A DNA stretch of 61,785 bases from Variovorax sp. JS1663. GTDB lineage: Bacteria; Pseudomonadota; Gammaproteobacteria; Burkholderiales; Burkholderiaceae_C. A program made the position numbers and the translations under genes. The notes beneath the pieces were generated by a model that saw nothing but the letters and a program-made list of their open reading frames with translations, did not search any database and was not told where the DNA came from. Numbering within the stretch: the first letter of the stretch is position 1; the number at the start of each line of letters is the position of its first letter. Positions 1-8,191 of the stretch are shown here, in pieces. The stretch is taken from assembly GCF_002157355.1 (NCBI RefSeq), contig NZ_LYMK01000044.1, positions 1-61,785 of the forward strand. Direction: 5' to 3'.

Positions 1-20
1 GGGACACGCACAGTGGGGTC

Positions 21-60
21 GCCTTTCTTTGGTTACTTTCTTTGGCGAAGCAAAGAAAGT
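21..60 (-). terminator. Hairpin repeat downstream of cheZ
   Basis: Positions 35-44 (ACTTTCTTTG) and 51-60 (CAAAGAAAGT) form a perfect 10-bp stem around a 6-base loop. A further TTTCTTTGG copy at 24-32 repeats the 5' arm. The element lies just past the last gene of the chemotaxis operon, so it probably ends that transcript. It looks like a mobile intergenic repeat, not a classical U-tract terminator, because the bases after the hairpin on the minus strand are not a clear T-run. The rest of 1-126 shows no gene. Confidence 0.55.
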
Positions 61-126
61 GACTCGCCCGCCGGGGCGAATTCCCGGCTCCGGCCCTAAA
101 CAAACAGCAAGGCAAAAGCCAAAAAC

Positions 127-765
127 CTAGAACCCCAAACTCTCCAACAAATCATCCACCTGCGCCTGATCCGCCACCGCCTCCGGATTGTCCGCCTTGA
201 TCTGCGGCCCGTTCATCAGGCTGTTCGCCTGCCCGAGCGCGATCTCCGAGCGCTTTTCCGCTGGCGCGTTGTCGATCAGCACCTGCAGCAGCTGCGTCTC
301 CACCTCGTTGACCACATCCATCATCTTCTTGATGACCTGGCCCGTGAGGTCCTGGAAATCCTGCGCCATCATGATTTCCATCAGCTGCGAATTGATGGCG
401 CCGGCACGCTCGGGCACCTGCTGAAGGTAACCGCGCGTGTCCATCACCAGCTCGCGCGCCTGGTCCAGTTCGATCGGATTGGCGAACCACTGGTCCCACC
501 GCCCACTCAGGTCCTTGGCCCCGTTCGACAGCGCCTCCTGCATCGGCTGCGCGACGTCGATCGCGTTGAGCGCCCGGTGCGCCGCGCGCTCGGTCATGGT
601 CGCCACGTAGCTGAGGCGGTCGCGCGCATCCGGGATGGCCTGCGCCGCGCGCTCGACCTGCTTGTCCAGGCCCAGCTCGCGCAGGCCCTCGCGCAGCTGG
701 CGCGTCAGCTGGCCGATGCGGCCCAGCAGTTCATCGTGCGTGTTGCCGGTTGTGTTGGCACTCAT
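127..765 (-). CDS. cheZ: CheZ, CheY-P phosphatase
   Basis: Cytoplasmic phosphatase that removes phosphate from CheY-P and so ends the tumble signal. The 212-residue length is normal. The active-site helix reads DFQDLTGQ at residues 136-143; D139 and Q143 correspond to the acidic residue and catalytic Gln of the E. coli protein. The C-terminus ends VDDLLESLGF, almost the same as the CheY-binding tail of E. coli CheZ. The ATG start lies 1 bp after the cheY stop codon, so the two are translationally close. It is the last gene of the flhDC-mot-che series. Confidence 0.97.
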   Translation of the reverse strand: MSANTTGNTHDELLGRIGQLTRQLREGLRELGLDKQVERAAQAIPDARDRLSYVATMTERAAHRALNAIDVAQPMQEALSNGAKDLSGRWDQWFANPIELDQARELVMDTRGYLQQVPERAGAINSQLMEIMMAQDFQDLTGQVIKKMMDVVNEVETQLLQVLIDNAPAEKRSEIALGQANSLMNGPQIKADNPEAVADQAQVDDLLESLGF

Positions 766-766
766 G

Positions 767-1165
767 TCATGCCGCCTCTTTCTGGAGCTTCTCGAAGATC
801 TTGTTCAGCTTCTCTTCGAGCGTGGCCGCGGTGAAGGGCTTGACCACATAGCCGTTGGCGCCGGCCTGGGCCGCGGCGATGATGTTTTCCTTCTTCGCCT
901 CGGCCGTGACCATCAGCACCGGCAGCTTGGCCAGCTCGGGGTCGGCGCGGATGGTCTTGAGCATGGTCAGGCCGTCCATGTTCGGCATGTTCCAGTCCGA
1001 GACCACGAAGCCGAAGTTGCCGCCGCGCAGTTTCTCGATGCCGGCCGCGCCATCCTCCGCCTCGTCGACGTTGAGGAAGTCCAGCTCCTTCAGCAGGTTG
1101 CGCACGATGCGGCGCATGGTCGGGAAGTCGTCCACGACCAGGATCTTGATGCTCTTGTCAATCAC
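767..1165 (-). CDS. cheY: CheY, chemotaxis response regulator
   Basis: Single receiver domain of 132 residues. When phosphorylated by CheA it binds FliM at the motor switch and promotes direction change. All receiver landmarks sit at the E. coli numbers: D12 and D13 (Mg2+), D57 (phosphoacceptor), T87, Y106 and K109. There is no output domain. It lies between cheB (36 bp upstream) and cheZ (1 bp downstream) in the same operon, so kinase, regulator and phosphatase are made together. Confidence 0.98.
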   Translation of the reverse strand: MIDKSIKILVVDDFPTMRRIVRNLLKELDFLNVDEAEDGAAGIEKLRGGNFGFVVSDWNMPNMDGLTMLKTIRADPELAKLPVLMVTAEAKKENIIAAAQAGANGYVVKPFTAATLEEKLNKIFEKLQKEAA

Positions 1166-1201
1166 GGTTTCTCCAGCTTCAGCAGTTCAGTTTGAATGGG
1201 G

Positions 1202-2284
1202 TCAGACCCGGTTGGCGCGCTCGCCGAAGGTGCGAAGGTGCGCCAGCACGCGGCGGGTCATCTCGTTCAGGGGCGACACCTCGTCCACCGCGCCCAGCAG
1301 CACGGCCTCGCGCGGCATGCCGTAGACGACGCAGCTCGCCTCGTCCTGCGACAGGGTGTGGGCGCCGGCCTGCTTCATGCGCAGCAGGCCCTCGGCGCCG
1401 TCGCGCCCCATGCCGGTGAGGATCATCCCGATCGCGTTCTTGCCCGCATGCCGGGCCACCGAATCGAAGAGCACGTCGATCGAGGGCCGGTGGCGGTTCA
1501 CCGGCGGCTCCTGGTTGAGCTGGGCCACGTAGTTGGCTCCGCTGCGCGCCAGGGCCATGTGCCAGCCGCCAGGCGCGATGTAGGCATAGCCCGGCAGCAC
1601 GCGCTCGCCGTGCTCGGCCTCCTTCACGTGGATGCGGCACAGGCCGTCCAGCCGCTGCGCGAAGGAGCGCGTGAAGCCGGGCGGCATGTGCTGCGCGATC
1701 AGCACCGCCGGCGCGTCGGGCGGCAGCGGCACCAGCACCTCGCGGATGGCCTCGGTGCCGCCGGTGGAGGCGCCGATGATGATCAGCTTCTCGGTGGACA
1801 GCAGCGGGCTGCGCAGCAAGGGCTCGTGCGCCGCCTCGACCGCGGCCCGCTGCGCGGCGGCGGCGCGGCCGGGCAACAGCCGCGCCTGCGAGGCCGTTCG
1901 GATCTTGCCGGCGATCAGCTCGGTGTACTGGATCAGCCCATCCCGCACGCCCAGCTTCGGCTTGGTGACGAAGTCGATGGCGCCCAGCTCCAGCGCACGC
2001 AGCGCGATCTCGGAGCCGCGCTCGGTCAGCGAGGACACCATCACCACCGGCATCGGCCGAAGGCGCATGAGCTTTTCGAGGAACTCGAGGCCGTCCATGC
2101 GCGGCATCTCCACGTCGAGCGTCAGCACGTCCGGGTTGGTCTGCTTGATGAGTTCGCGCGCCACCAGCGGATCGGCGGCGGTGCCCACCACCGTCATGTC
2201 GGGCTGGCTGTTGATGAGCTCGGTCATCACGCTGCGGATCAGCGCCGAATCGTCGACGCACAGCACCTTGATCTTCTTGGTCAC
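1202..2284 (-). CDS. cheB: CheB, receptor methylesterase/deamidase
   Basis: Removes methyl groups from chemoreceptor glutamates during adaptation and is activated by CheA. The receiver domain covers residues 1-120 (D11, D12, phosphoacceptor D57). The C-terminal esterase domain carries the triad S173 (GASTGG), H199 (AQHMP) and D295 (TGMGRDG). The 360 residues fit the family. The start is a GTG whose bases overlap the cheD stop (GTGA), with AGGGAG about 11 bases upstream; the protein aligns from its second residue with the usual TKKIKVLCVDDS beginning, so longer upstream starts in this frame are rejected. Neighbours are cheD and cheY. Confidence 0.97.
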   Translation of the reverse strand: MTKKIKVLCVDDSALIRSVMTELINSQPDMTVVGTAADPLVARELIKQTNPDVLTLDVEMPRMDGLEFLEKLMRLRPMPVVMVSSLTERGSEIALRALELGAIDFVTKPKLGVRDGLIQYTELIAGKIRTASQARLLPGRAAAAQRAAVEAAHEPLLRSPLLSTEKLIIIGASTGGTEAIREVLVPLPPDAPAVLIAQHMPPGFTRSFAQRLDGLCRIHVKEAEHGERVLPGYAYIAPGGWHMALARSGANYVAQLNQEPPVNRHRPSIDVLFDSVARHAGKNAIGMILTGMGRDGAEGLLRMKQAGAHTLSQDEASCVVYGMPREAVLLGAVDEVSPLNEMTRRVLAHLRTFGERANRV

Positions 2285-2901
2285 GAGACGCAACTCCCTT
2301 TGTTGTTGGTGTTGGTGTTGGTGGAGGCAAGCCTGCGCAGCAGCTCGCCCTCCTCGCGCTGCACCGACAGCACGTCGACCTGGGTGCGCAGCTTGCGCAC
2401 CACCGCCTTGCCGCTGTGCGGCAGCAGGCACACGCGGCGCGCGTGCTGGCCACGCAGGTCCTGCGCGGCGATGGCGATGCGCTCGTTCTCCAGGTAGCGC
2501 AGCACGAAGTCGGCATTGCGGTCGCCGATGTTGAGCGTGGTCATGTTGGCCAGCACCGCGGCGCCGCCGAAGACCTTGGCCTGCAGCCGGTCGCGCCGGG
2601 CGCCGGCGCGCAGCAGTTCGCGGATCAGCACCTCCATCGCATAGGTGCCGTAGCGCATGGACTCGGCCTGACCGCGCGTGCCCGGCTCGGCGTCCTCCGG
2701 CAGCATGAAGTGGTTCATGCCGGCGACGCGGGCTTCGCGATCGATCAGGCAGGCCGCCACGCAGGAGCCCAGCACGGTGCTCATCACCGTGTCGGTGGTG
2801 GTGACGTAGTACTCCGAGGGCAGCAGCTTCACCGCCATGCGGTCGAAGTCGCGGTCGAAGTAGTGGTGGCTCGCGACGGAGCCCGGCGCCGCGGCGCTCA
2901 T
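2281..2901 (-). CDS. cheD: CheD, receptor glutamine deamidase
   Basis: Deamidates specific glutamines on chemoreceptors, giving glutamates that CheR can methylate. The 206-residue protein has the family core LGSCVAACLID, with catalytic Cys47, followed by His64 in GMNHFMLP. The ATG overlaps the cheR stop (ATGA) and the stop overlaps the cheB GTG, so cheR, cheD and cheB are translationally coupled. The extreme C-terminus is an unusual Thr-Asn run encoded by three GTTGGT units (plus-strand 2305-2322). The fold core ends well before it, so the tail is probably dispensable. Confidence 0.95.
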   Translation of the reverse strand: MSAAAPGSVASHHYFDRDFDRMAVKLLPSEYYVTTTDTVMSTVLGSCVAACLIDREARVAGMNHFMLPEDAEPGTRGQAESMRYGTYAMEVLIRELLRAGARRDRLQAKVFGGAAVLANMTTLNIGDRNADFVLRYLENERIAIAAQDLRGQHARRVCLLPHSGKAVVRKLRTQVDVLSVQREEGELLRRLASTNTNTNNKGSCVS

Positions 2902-3755
2902 GTTCGCGCCTTTCCGCCCAGTTCGTAGACGGTCTGCCCAATGGTCCTGAAGCTCGGGCTGACCAGCGAGGCGTTCTCCGAATGCCCGGCAAAGAGCAGC
3001 GCCCCCGGCTTGAGCAGCGGCTCGAAGCGGTCGAGGATCTTCTTCTGCGTGGGCTTGTCGAAGTAGATCATCACGTTGCGGCAGAAGATCGCATCCACCG
3101 GCTCCTTCACCGGCCAGACCGGGTCCAGCAGGTTCAGGCGCTCGAACTTCACCATGGCCGCCAGCTCGGGCCGCACCCGCACCTTGCCGGCGTTGGAGCC
3201 CGTGCCCTTGTTGAAGAAGCGGCGCAGCCGCTCGGCGGGCAGCCGGGCCACCTGCTCCTGCGTGAAGACGCCGGCCGAAGCCTTGGCCAGCACGGCGGTG
3301 TCGATGTCGGTGGCGATCACGCGCGCGCTGCTCGCGCGCTCGCCCAGCGCCTCGGCCAGCGTGATGGCGATCGAGTAGGGCTCCTCGCCGGTCGAGGCCG
3401 CCGCGCACCAGATGGTGACCGGCTGCTTGCTGCGCTTCACGTGATCGGCCAGCACCGGGAAGTGATGCGCCTCGCGGAAGAAGGAGGTCAGGTTGGTGGT
3501 CAGCGAATTGATGAAGGCCTGCCACTCCTCGCCGTCGTGGCTGGACTCCAGCAGCTCGAGGTAGCGCGAGAACTCCGGCAGCCGCAGCTCGCGCAGGCGG
3601 CGCGACAGGCGGCTGTACACCATCTGCCGCTTCTGCTCGCCCAGGGCGATGCCGGCGCGCCGGTGGATCAGGGTCCGGATCTTGGAGAAATCGTGGTCGG
3701 TGAAAAGAAATTCGGAGTTCACGATCTGTGCCCGGGTGTGAGCTTCAATGTACAT
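2898..3755 (-). CDS. cheR: CheR, chemoreceptor methyltransferase
   Basis: Transfers methyl groups from S-adenosylmethionine to receptor glutamates. An N-terminal helical domain (about residues 10-70) is followed by the methyltransferase domain with the signature GEEPYS. I start it at the ATG at 3755 (285 residues) because AAGGTGAG lies 4-5 bases upstream. A TTG 30 bases further upstream is possible but has no ribosome-binding site. It overlaps cheD by 4 bp and follows the EAL-like/HDOD gene after 61 bp, the widest gap in the operon. Confidence 0.96.
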   Translation of the reverse strand: MYIEAHTRAQIVNSEFLFTDHDFSKIRTLIHRRAGIALGEQKRQMVYSRLSRRLRELRLPEFSRYLELLESSHDGEEWQAFINSLTTNLTSFFREAHHFPVLADHVKRSKQPVTIWCAAASTGEEPYSIAITLAEALGERASSARVIATDIDTAVLAKASAGVFTQEQVARLPAERLRRFFNKGTGSNAGKVRVRPELAAMVKFERLNLLDPVWPVKEPVDAIFCRNVMIYFDKPTQKKILDRFEPLLKPGALLFAGHSENASLVSPSFRTIGQTVYELGGKART

Positions 3756-3816
3756 AGCGCTCACCTTGTTCAAAGGGTCGATCAAGTGGAGGAAGGCCCT
3801 GCATATCGCCCGCCTC

Positions 3817-5112
3817 TCACTCGGCCACGACCGGGGCCAGGTCTTGCGCCCAGGCGAGCGCCGCCAGGTGGGCGGCGTTCACCCGCTCCGCGTCTAGGAA
3901 GAGCGACTCCGCCAGGCTGGCGGCGCGTGCCCCGTCCTCTTCGCAGCTCTCGGCCAGTGCCAGGAAAGGCCCGTAGGCGCCTTCGCGCGAGAGGATCGCC
4001 TGCTGCACCGCCTCGTTGAGCTGCACCTTGCGCAGCACTTCCTGCATGGGTACGCCGAGCAGCCGGTCGATGAGCGAGAACATGCCGACCACGAACAGGT
4101 TGTCGGCATCGCCGGCCGGCAGCATGCCCTTGCCCATCAGCTCGACGAAGCGTCCGCGCAGGATGGCTTTCTTGGTCAGGAAGGGCGAACTGGCCTTGGC
4201 GTTGCTGGTGGCCAGCAGCACCGACAGCCAGCGCAGGAGCGGCGCGTAGCCGAGTATGGTCACGGCATGGCGCAGCGAATGGATCTCCACGCCAGCGCCG
4301 ATGGCAGGGGAATTGATGTAGCGCAGCAGACGGTAGGTGAGCGCGGCGTCGCGCTTGAGCACGGCCTCGATCTCGCGCAGCTCGTCGTTGCGCTGGATCA
4401 TCTGCATGAGCTGCACGATCGCCATTGCCTCGGGCTGCAGCGTCCGGCTGCCGGCTTCGTCCTCCGATTCGGCGGGCACCAGGGCCTGACCCTCGACGAA
4501 AACGTCGATCTGCTGGGCCGCGCAGGCGTCGAAGTCCTGCCAGTCGCCGACCTGGGTCGCGATGAACTGGACCGGCGGTTGGCCGGGCTCCAGGCCGGCG
4601 CGCAGGGACCGCACCCGCTCCGGCTCGCCGGCACCGACGTCGAGGTGGGTGACGAGCGTGCGCGCTTCCTCGTCCCGGGGCAGCGCATCGGCGCCACACA
4701 GCATGAAGCCGAAGCCCTGCTCGCGCATGAACAGCAGGATCGGGCGCAGGTCCTCGCTCTCGATCACGTCCCGGCCGACGCACAGGACCACGTTCTCCGA
4801 TGGCAGCATCTGCAGCTCGCCGGCCACGATGGTTTCGAAGGTCACGTCGAAGAACAGCAGGGTGCGCCCCAGCGCCCAGCCGCCGCGGCCGTCGTTGAGA
4901 TGCTTGCCGACGCAGGTGGCGAGCGCCTTGAACAGCGCCGCGGCATCGGCGCCCTGCGCCGGATCGGCTGGCCGCCAGCCCATGCGGTAGCCCATCACGC
5001 GGCGGGCGGGGTCGAGGAGCTGCGCGTACGTCACGTAGCCGCTGGTGTCGGGCTCGCGCGCGGCAACGGGCGCGATGTCCTGGGGCTGTCGCCGGAAGAA
5101 GTCGAAGCGCAT
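3817..5112 (-). CDS. EAL-like/HDOD domain protein
   Basis: Predicted cytoplasmic signalling protein of 431 residues. About residues 20-200 resemble a degenerate EAL (cyclic-di-GMP phosphodiesterase) domain, but the EAL signature and metal ligands are not visible, so catalysis is unlikely. About residues 215-400 form an HDOD domain, with the usual VLKRDAALTYRLLRYINSPA and HAVTILG stretches. This layout is that of YuxH-type proteins, several of which affect motility or c-di-GMP outputs. It lies between cheA and cheR, where cheW and a receptor gene often sit, so a role in coupling c-di-GMP or stress state to chemotaxis is plausible but unproven. Confidence 0.85.
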   Translation of the reverse strand: MRFDFFRRQPQDIAPVAAREPDTSGYVTYAQLLDPARRVMGYRMGWRPADPAQGADAAALFKALATCVGKHLNDGRGGWALGRTLLFFDVTFETIVAGELQMLPSENVVLCVGRDVIESEDLRPILLFMREQGFGFMLCGADALPRDEEARTLVTHLDVGAGEPERVRSLRAGLEPGQPPVQFIATQVGDWQDFDACAAQQIDVFVEGQALVPAESEDEAGSRTLQPEAMAIVQLMQMIQRNDELREIEAVLKRDAALTYRLLRYINSPAIGAGVEIHSLRHAVTILGYAPLLRWLSVLLATSNAKASSPFLTKKAILRGRFVELMGKGMLPAGDADNLFVVGMFSLIDRLLGVPMQEVLRKVQLNEAVQQAILSREGAYGPFLALAESCEEDGARAASLAESLFLDAERVNAAHLAALAWAQDLAPVVAE

Positions 5113-5131
5113 GGCTGGGTTCCGGTCGGCT

Positions 5132-7207
5132 TCAGGCGGTCAGCGCGCCCATCCTGGAAGCCCCGGCCAGCGCCGCGGCGCTCGCGGCCTGGGCGCGCTG
5201 GATCCTGGGCATGGCGCCCACGTCGATGATGAAGGCCACGCTGCCGTCGCCCAGGATGGTGGCGGCCGAGATGCCGGGCACCTTGCGGTAGTTGGTCTCG
5301 AGGTTCTTCACCACCACCTGGTGCTGGCCGAGCAGCTCGTCCACCAGCAGCGCGAAGCGCGCGTCGTCGGCCTGCACGATCACCAGGATGCCCTGGGTCG
5401 GCTGGGTCTGCGCATTGGCCACGTCGAACACGCGGTGCAGCTCGATCAGCGGCAGGTACTCGCCGCGCACCTTGATCACGTGGCCGTCGGCGGTGATGGA
5501 GTGCAGGTGCTCGGGGAGCGGCTGCAGCGACTCGATGACGTAGGACAGCGGCAGGATGTAGGCCTCGTCGCCCACCTTGACGGACATGCCGTTGAGGATG
5601 GCCAGCGTGAGCGGCAGCACGATGCGGGTGGTGGTGCCGCGCCCTTCGCGCGAGCTGATCTCCACGTGGCCGCCCATCTCCTGGATGTTGCGCTTGACCA
5701 CGTCCATGCCGACGCCGCGGCCCGAGATGTCGGTGACCTGCTCGGCGGTGGAGAAGCCGGGCGCGAAGATCAGCTGCCACACCTCCTCGTCGGGCATGGT
5801 GTCGCTCACCGCCAGGCCCTGCTGGCGCGCCTTGGCGAGGATCTTCTCGCGGTTGAGGCCCGCGCCGTCGTCGCTGACCTCGATCACGATGTTGCCGCCA
5901 TGGTGCTGCGCGGACAGCAGCAGCTGGCCGGTCGCGTCCTTGCCCTTGGCCTGGCGCTGCCCGGGCGTCTCGATGCCGTGGTCCAGGCTGTTGCGCACCA
6001 GGTGCGTGAGCGGGTCCACGATGCGCTCGATCAGGCCCTTGTCGAGCTCGGTCTCCTTGCCGTAGGTGTCCAGGCGCACCTGCTTGCCCAGCTTGGCGCT
6101 GACGTCGCGGATCACGCGGGGGAAGCGGCTGAACACGTAGTCCATCGGCATCATGCGGATGGACATCACCGATTCCTGCAGGTCGCGCGCGTTGCGCTCC
6201 AGGTGGCCCAGGCCGCTGAGGAAGCGTTCGTACGCCACCGGGTCGAGCATGGTCGCGGCCTGCGTCAGCATCGACTGGGTGATCACCAGCTCGCCGACCA
6301 GGTTGATCAGCTGGTCGACCTTCTCCACGTCGACGCGGATCGAGCTGGACTCCTTGGCATTCGCTGCGGCGGAGGCGGAGGCAGCCGCCTTCGGTGCCGC
6401 GGCCTGCTCGGCCGGGGCGGCGGCGGCAGGCACCGCGCCAGGCGCCTCGGCGACTGGCGCCGCGGCCGGCGCCTGCGCCTGCACCGACTCGCGCGTGATC
6501 TGGATCTGCGACTCGTCGATGACGAAGCAGCACACGGCCACGATGTCATCGGGGCTGCAGGTGGTGTCGAGCACCACGGTCAGCTGGTCGCCGCTGCGCG
6601 TGCGCGAGCGCACCTGCCCCAGGTTGGCGAGCTCGTCGGCGAGCAGCTCGCATTCGCTGTCGGACAGCCCCGAGAAGCGCACGCACAGCGCACCCTGCCC
6701 CGCCGGCCCGGTGGCCGCCGCCGGCGCGGGCGCGGCGGCCACGGGCGCCGGCGCCGGCGCCGGCGCCGGCGCCGGCGCCGGCGCCGGTGCAGGCACGGCA
6801 GCGGGCGCTGCGCCCGCGGCACCGTTCTCCATGGCCAGTTGTTGCAGCACGGCGCAGATCTGCGCCACCCGTTCAGGCTCGGGTTCATGGCCCGCCTGGT
6901 AGGCCGTCAGTTGTTCTTGCAAGGCGTCCTTCGTTTCCAAAAAGGCGTCGATCATCGGAGCGCTCAGGCTCAGCTGGCCGTGGCGGGCGCTGTCCAGGAG
7001 GCTCTCCAGCAGGTGCGTGGTGTCGGTCAGGGCGGTGAAGCCGAAGGTGGCGGCGCCGCCCTTGATCGAGTGCGCCGCGCGGAAGATGGCGTTGAGCTGC
7101 TCCGAGTCGGGCGCAGCGACGTCGAGCTCGAGCAGCAGTTGCTCCATCTCCGCCAGCAGCTCGACTGCTTCGACAAAAAATGCTTGTGTGAATTGACTGA
7201 GGTCCAT
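5132..7207 (-). CDS. cheA: CheA, chemotaxis histidine kinase
   Basis: Autophosphorylates and passes phosphate to CheY and CheB under receptor control. The 691 residues show: P1 with phospho-His46 (AAHSIKGG); an Ala-Pro linker at about 135-165; a P2 response-regulator-binding domain at about 172-240; an Ala-rich second linker; the dimerisation domain from about 290 (VDQLINLVGELVI); the ATPase domain with the N box (HLVRNSLDHGIE), DDGAG and GRGVGMDVV; and a C-terminal CheW-like P5 domain. The first linker is encoded by seven perfect GGCGCC units. The ATG at 7207 is the start; a long upstream reading-frame extension is the shadow of motB. Confidence 0.97.
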   Translation of the reverse strand: MDLSQFTQAFFVEAVELLAEMEQLLLELDVAAPDSEQLNAIFRAAHSIKGGAATFGFTALTDTTHLLESLLDSARHGQLSLSAPMIDAFLETKDALQEQLTAYQAGHEPEPERVAQICAVLQQLAMENGAAGAAPAAVPAPAPAPAPAPAPAPAPVAAAPAPAAATGPAGQGALCVRFSGLSDSECELLADELANLGQVRSRTRSGDQLTVVLDTTCSPDDIVAVCCFVIDESQIQITRESVQAQAPAAAPVAEAPGAVPAAAAPAEQAAAPKAAASASAAANAKESSSIRVDVEKVDQLINLVGELVITQSMLTQAATMLDPVAYERFLSGLGHLERNARDLQESVMSIRMMPMDYVFSRFPRVIRDVSAKLGKQVRLDTYGKETELDKGLIERIVDPLTHLVRNSLDHGIETPGQRQAKGKDATGQLLLSAQHHGGNIVIEVSDDGAGLNREKILAKARQQGLAVSDTMPDEEVWQLIFAPGFSTAEQVTDISGRGVGMDVVKRNIQEMGGHVEISSREGRGTTTRIVLPLTLAILNGMSVKVGDEAYILPLSYVIESLQPLPEHLHSITADGHVIKVRGEYLPLIELHRVFDVANAQTQPTQGILVIVQADDARFALLVDELLGQHQVVVKNLETNYRKVPGISAATILGDGSVAFIIDVGAMPRIQRAQAASAAALAGASRMGALTA
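6744..6785. repeat. GGCGCC hexanucleotide repeat, 7 copies
   Basis: Seven perfect tandem copies of the self-complementary unit GGCGCC occupy 6744-6785, flanked by near-matching GGTGCAGG. They encode the alternating Ala-Pro linker between the P1 and P2 domains of CheA. Because the unit is 6 bp, copy-number change would lengthen or shorten the linker by two residues per unit without a frameshift. Confidence 0.95.
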
Positions 7208-7239
7208 GGTTGCTCCGTGTCCGGCTTCTTCAGGCCGGG

Positions 7240-8181
7240 CTAGTTCCCTGCCAGTGCCGGTCCCTTGTAGGCCGTCACCTTGACGTTGTCGGTCGGCGGC
7301 GGGGCGACGCGCGGCAGCCGGCCGGCGCGCGTGGTTCCCGCGGCGCCGCCGCCGCTGTTCTCGCGCTCGATCTGCTGCTGCGTGCGGTGGTTGAGCACGA
7401 CGATGCTGATGCGGCGGTTGATCGGGTTGCGTGGCTCGGCCTTGTCCAGGTGCTGGCTGTCGGCCAGGCCGACCACCCGCAGCACCTTGTCCTCGGCCAT
7501 CCCGCCCATCACCAGTTCGCGCCGCGAGGCGTTGGCCCGGTCGGCCGACAGCTCCCAGTTGCCGTAGGAGCGGTCGCCGTTGGTGTAGACGATGGCGTCG
7601 GTATGGCCCGACAGCGTGATCCTGTTGGGCAGGTCGTTGAGAACAGGCCCGATCTCGCGCAGGATCACCCGCACGTGCGGCAGCAGCCGCGCGCTGGCCA
7701 GGTCGAACATCGGGCGGTTCTCGTTGTCCACGATCTGCAGGCGCAGGCCCTCGGTCGTGATGTCGATCAGGATCTGCGAGCGGAACTGCTTGAAGACGGG
7801 GCTGCTCTCGATCAGGTCGTCCAGGCGTTTCTTCATGCTCTCGAGGCGGTCGGCGTCGGCCGTGTCTTCCGCATCGGCCTGGGCCAGGCGCACCTCGCCT
7901 TCCACGCTGGTGGTCGGGTCCATGCCGCCGCCGGGGATCACGCTGGCGCTGGTGCCGCTCTTCTCCCCGCCGTTCATCGCCACCTTCAGCGGCATCCGGA
8001 AATGCTCGGCGATGCCCTCGCGCTGCTTGGGACTCGCGTTCGAGAGCAGCCACATCACCAGGAAGAAGGCCATCATGGCCGTCATGAAGTCGGCGTAGGC
8101 GATCTTCCAGCCGCCGCCGTGGTGGCCGCCGCCGCCCTTGCTGATGCGCTTGACGACGATGGGGCCCTTTTCCGCACTCAT
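7240..8181 (-). CDS. motB: MotB, stator subunit
   Basis: With MotA forms the proton-driven stator. The 313-residue protein has a short cytoplasmic N-terminus, one membrane helix (about 28-48) carrying the proton-accepting D31 in YADFMTAMMAFFLVMWLL, then a periplasmic OmpA-like peptidoglycan-binding domain (about 150-270, with SGHTDA and LSADRA). The Asp and Met-rich helix mark a proton-type, not sodium-type, motor. It follows motA after 10 bp and precedes cheA by 32 bp. The C-terminal 40 residues are proline-rich and probably disordered. Confidence 0.97.
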   Translation of the reverse strand: MSAEKGPIVVKRISKGGGGHHGGGWKIAYADFMTAMMAFFLVMWLLSNASPKQREGIAEHFRMPLKVAMNGGEKSGTSASVIPGGGMDPTTSVEGEVRLAQADAEDTADADRLESMKKRLDDLIESSPVFKQFRSQILIDITTEGLRLQIVDNENRPMFDLASARLLPHVRVILREIGPVLNDLPNRITLSGHTDAIVYTNGDRSYGNWELSADRANASRRELVMGGMAEDKVLRVVGLADSQHLDKAEPRNPINRRISIVVLNHRTQQQIERENSGGGAAGTTRAGRLPRVAPPPTDNVKVTAYKGPALAGN

Positions 8182-8191
8182 GGTCGAACCC

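Noticed and set aside
6744..6785. Phase variation of cheA by the GGCGCC tract
   Set aside because: A 6-bp unit cannot shift the reading frame, so on/off switching by slippage is not possible; only linker length can change.
5045..7243. 732-codon plus-strand frame opposite cheA
   Set aside because: His/Leu/Val/Asp-rich translation typical of antisense frames in GC-rich DNA; CheA is complete on the other strand.
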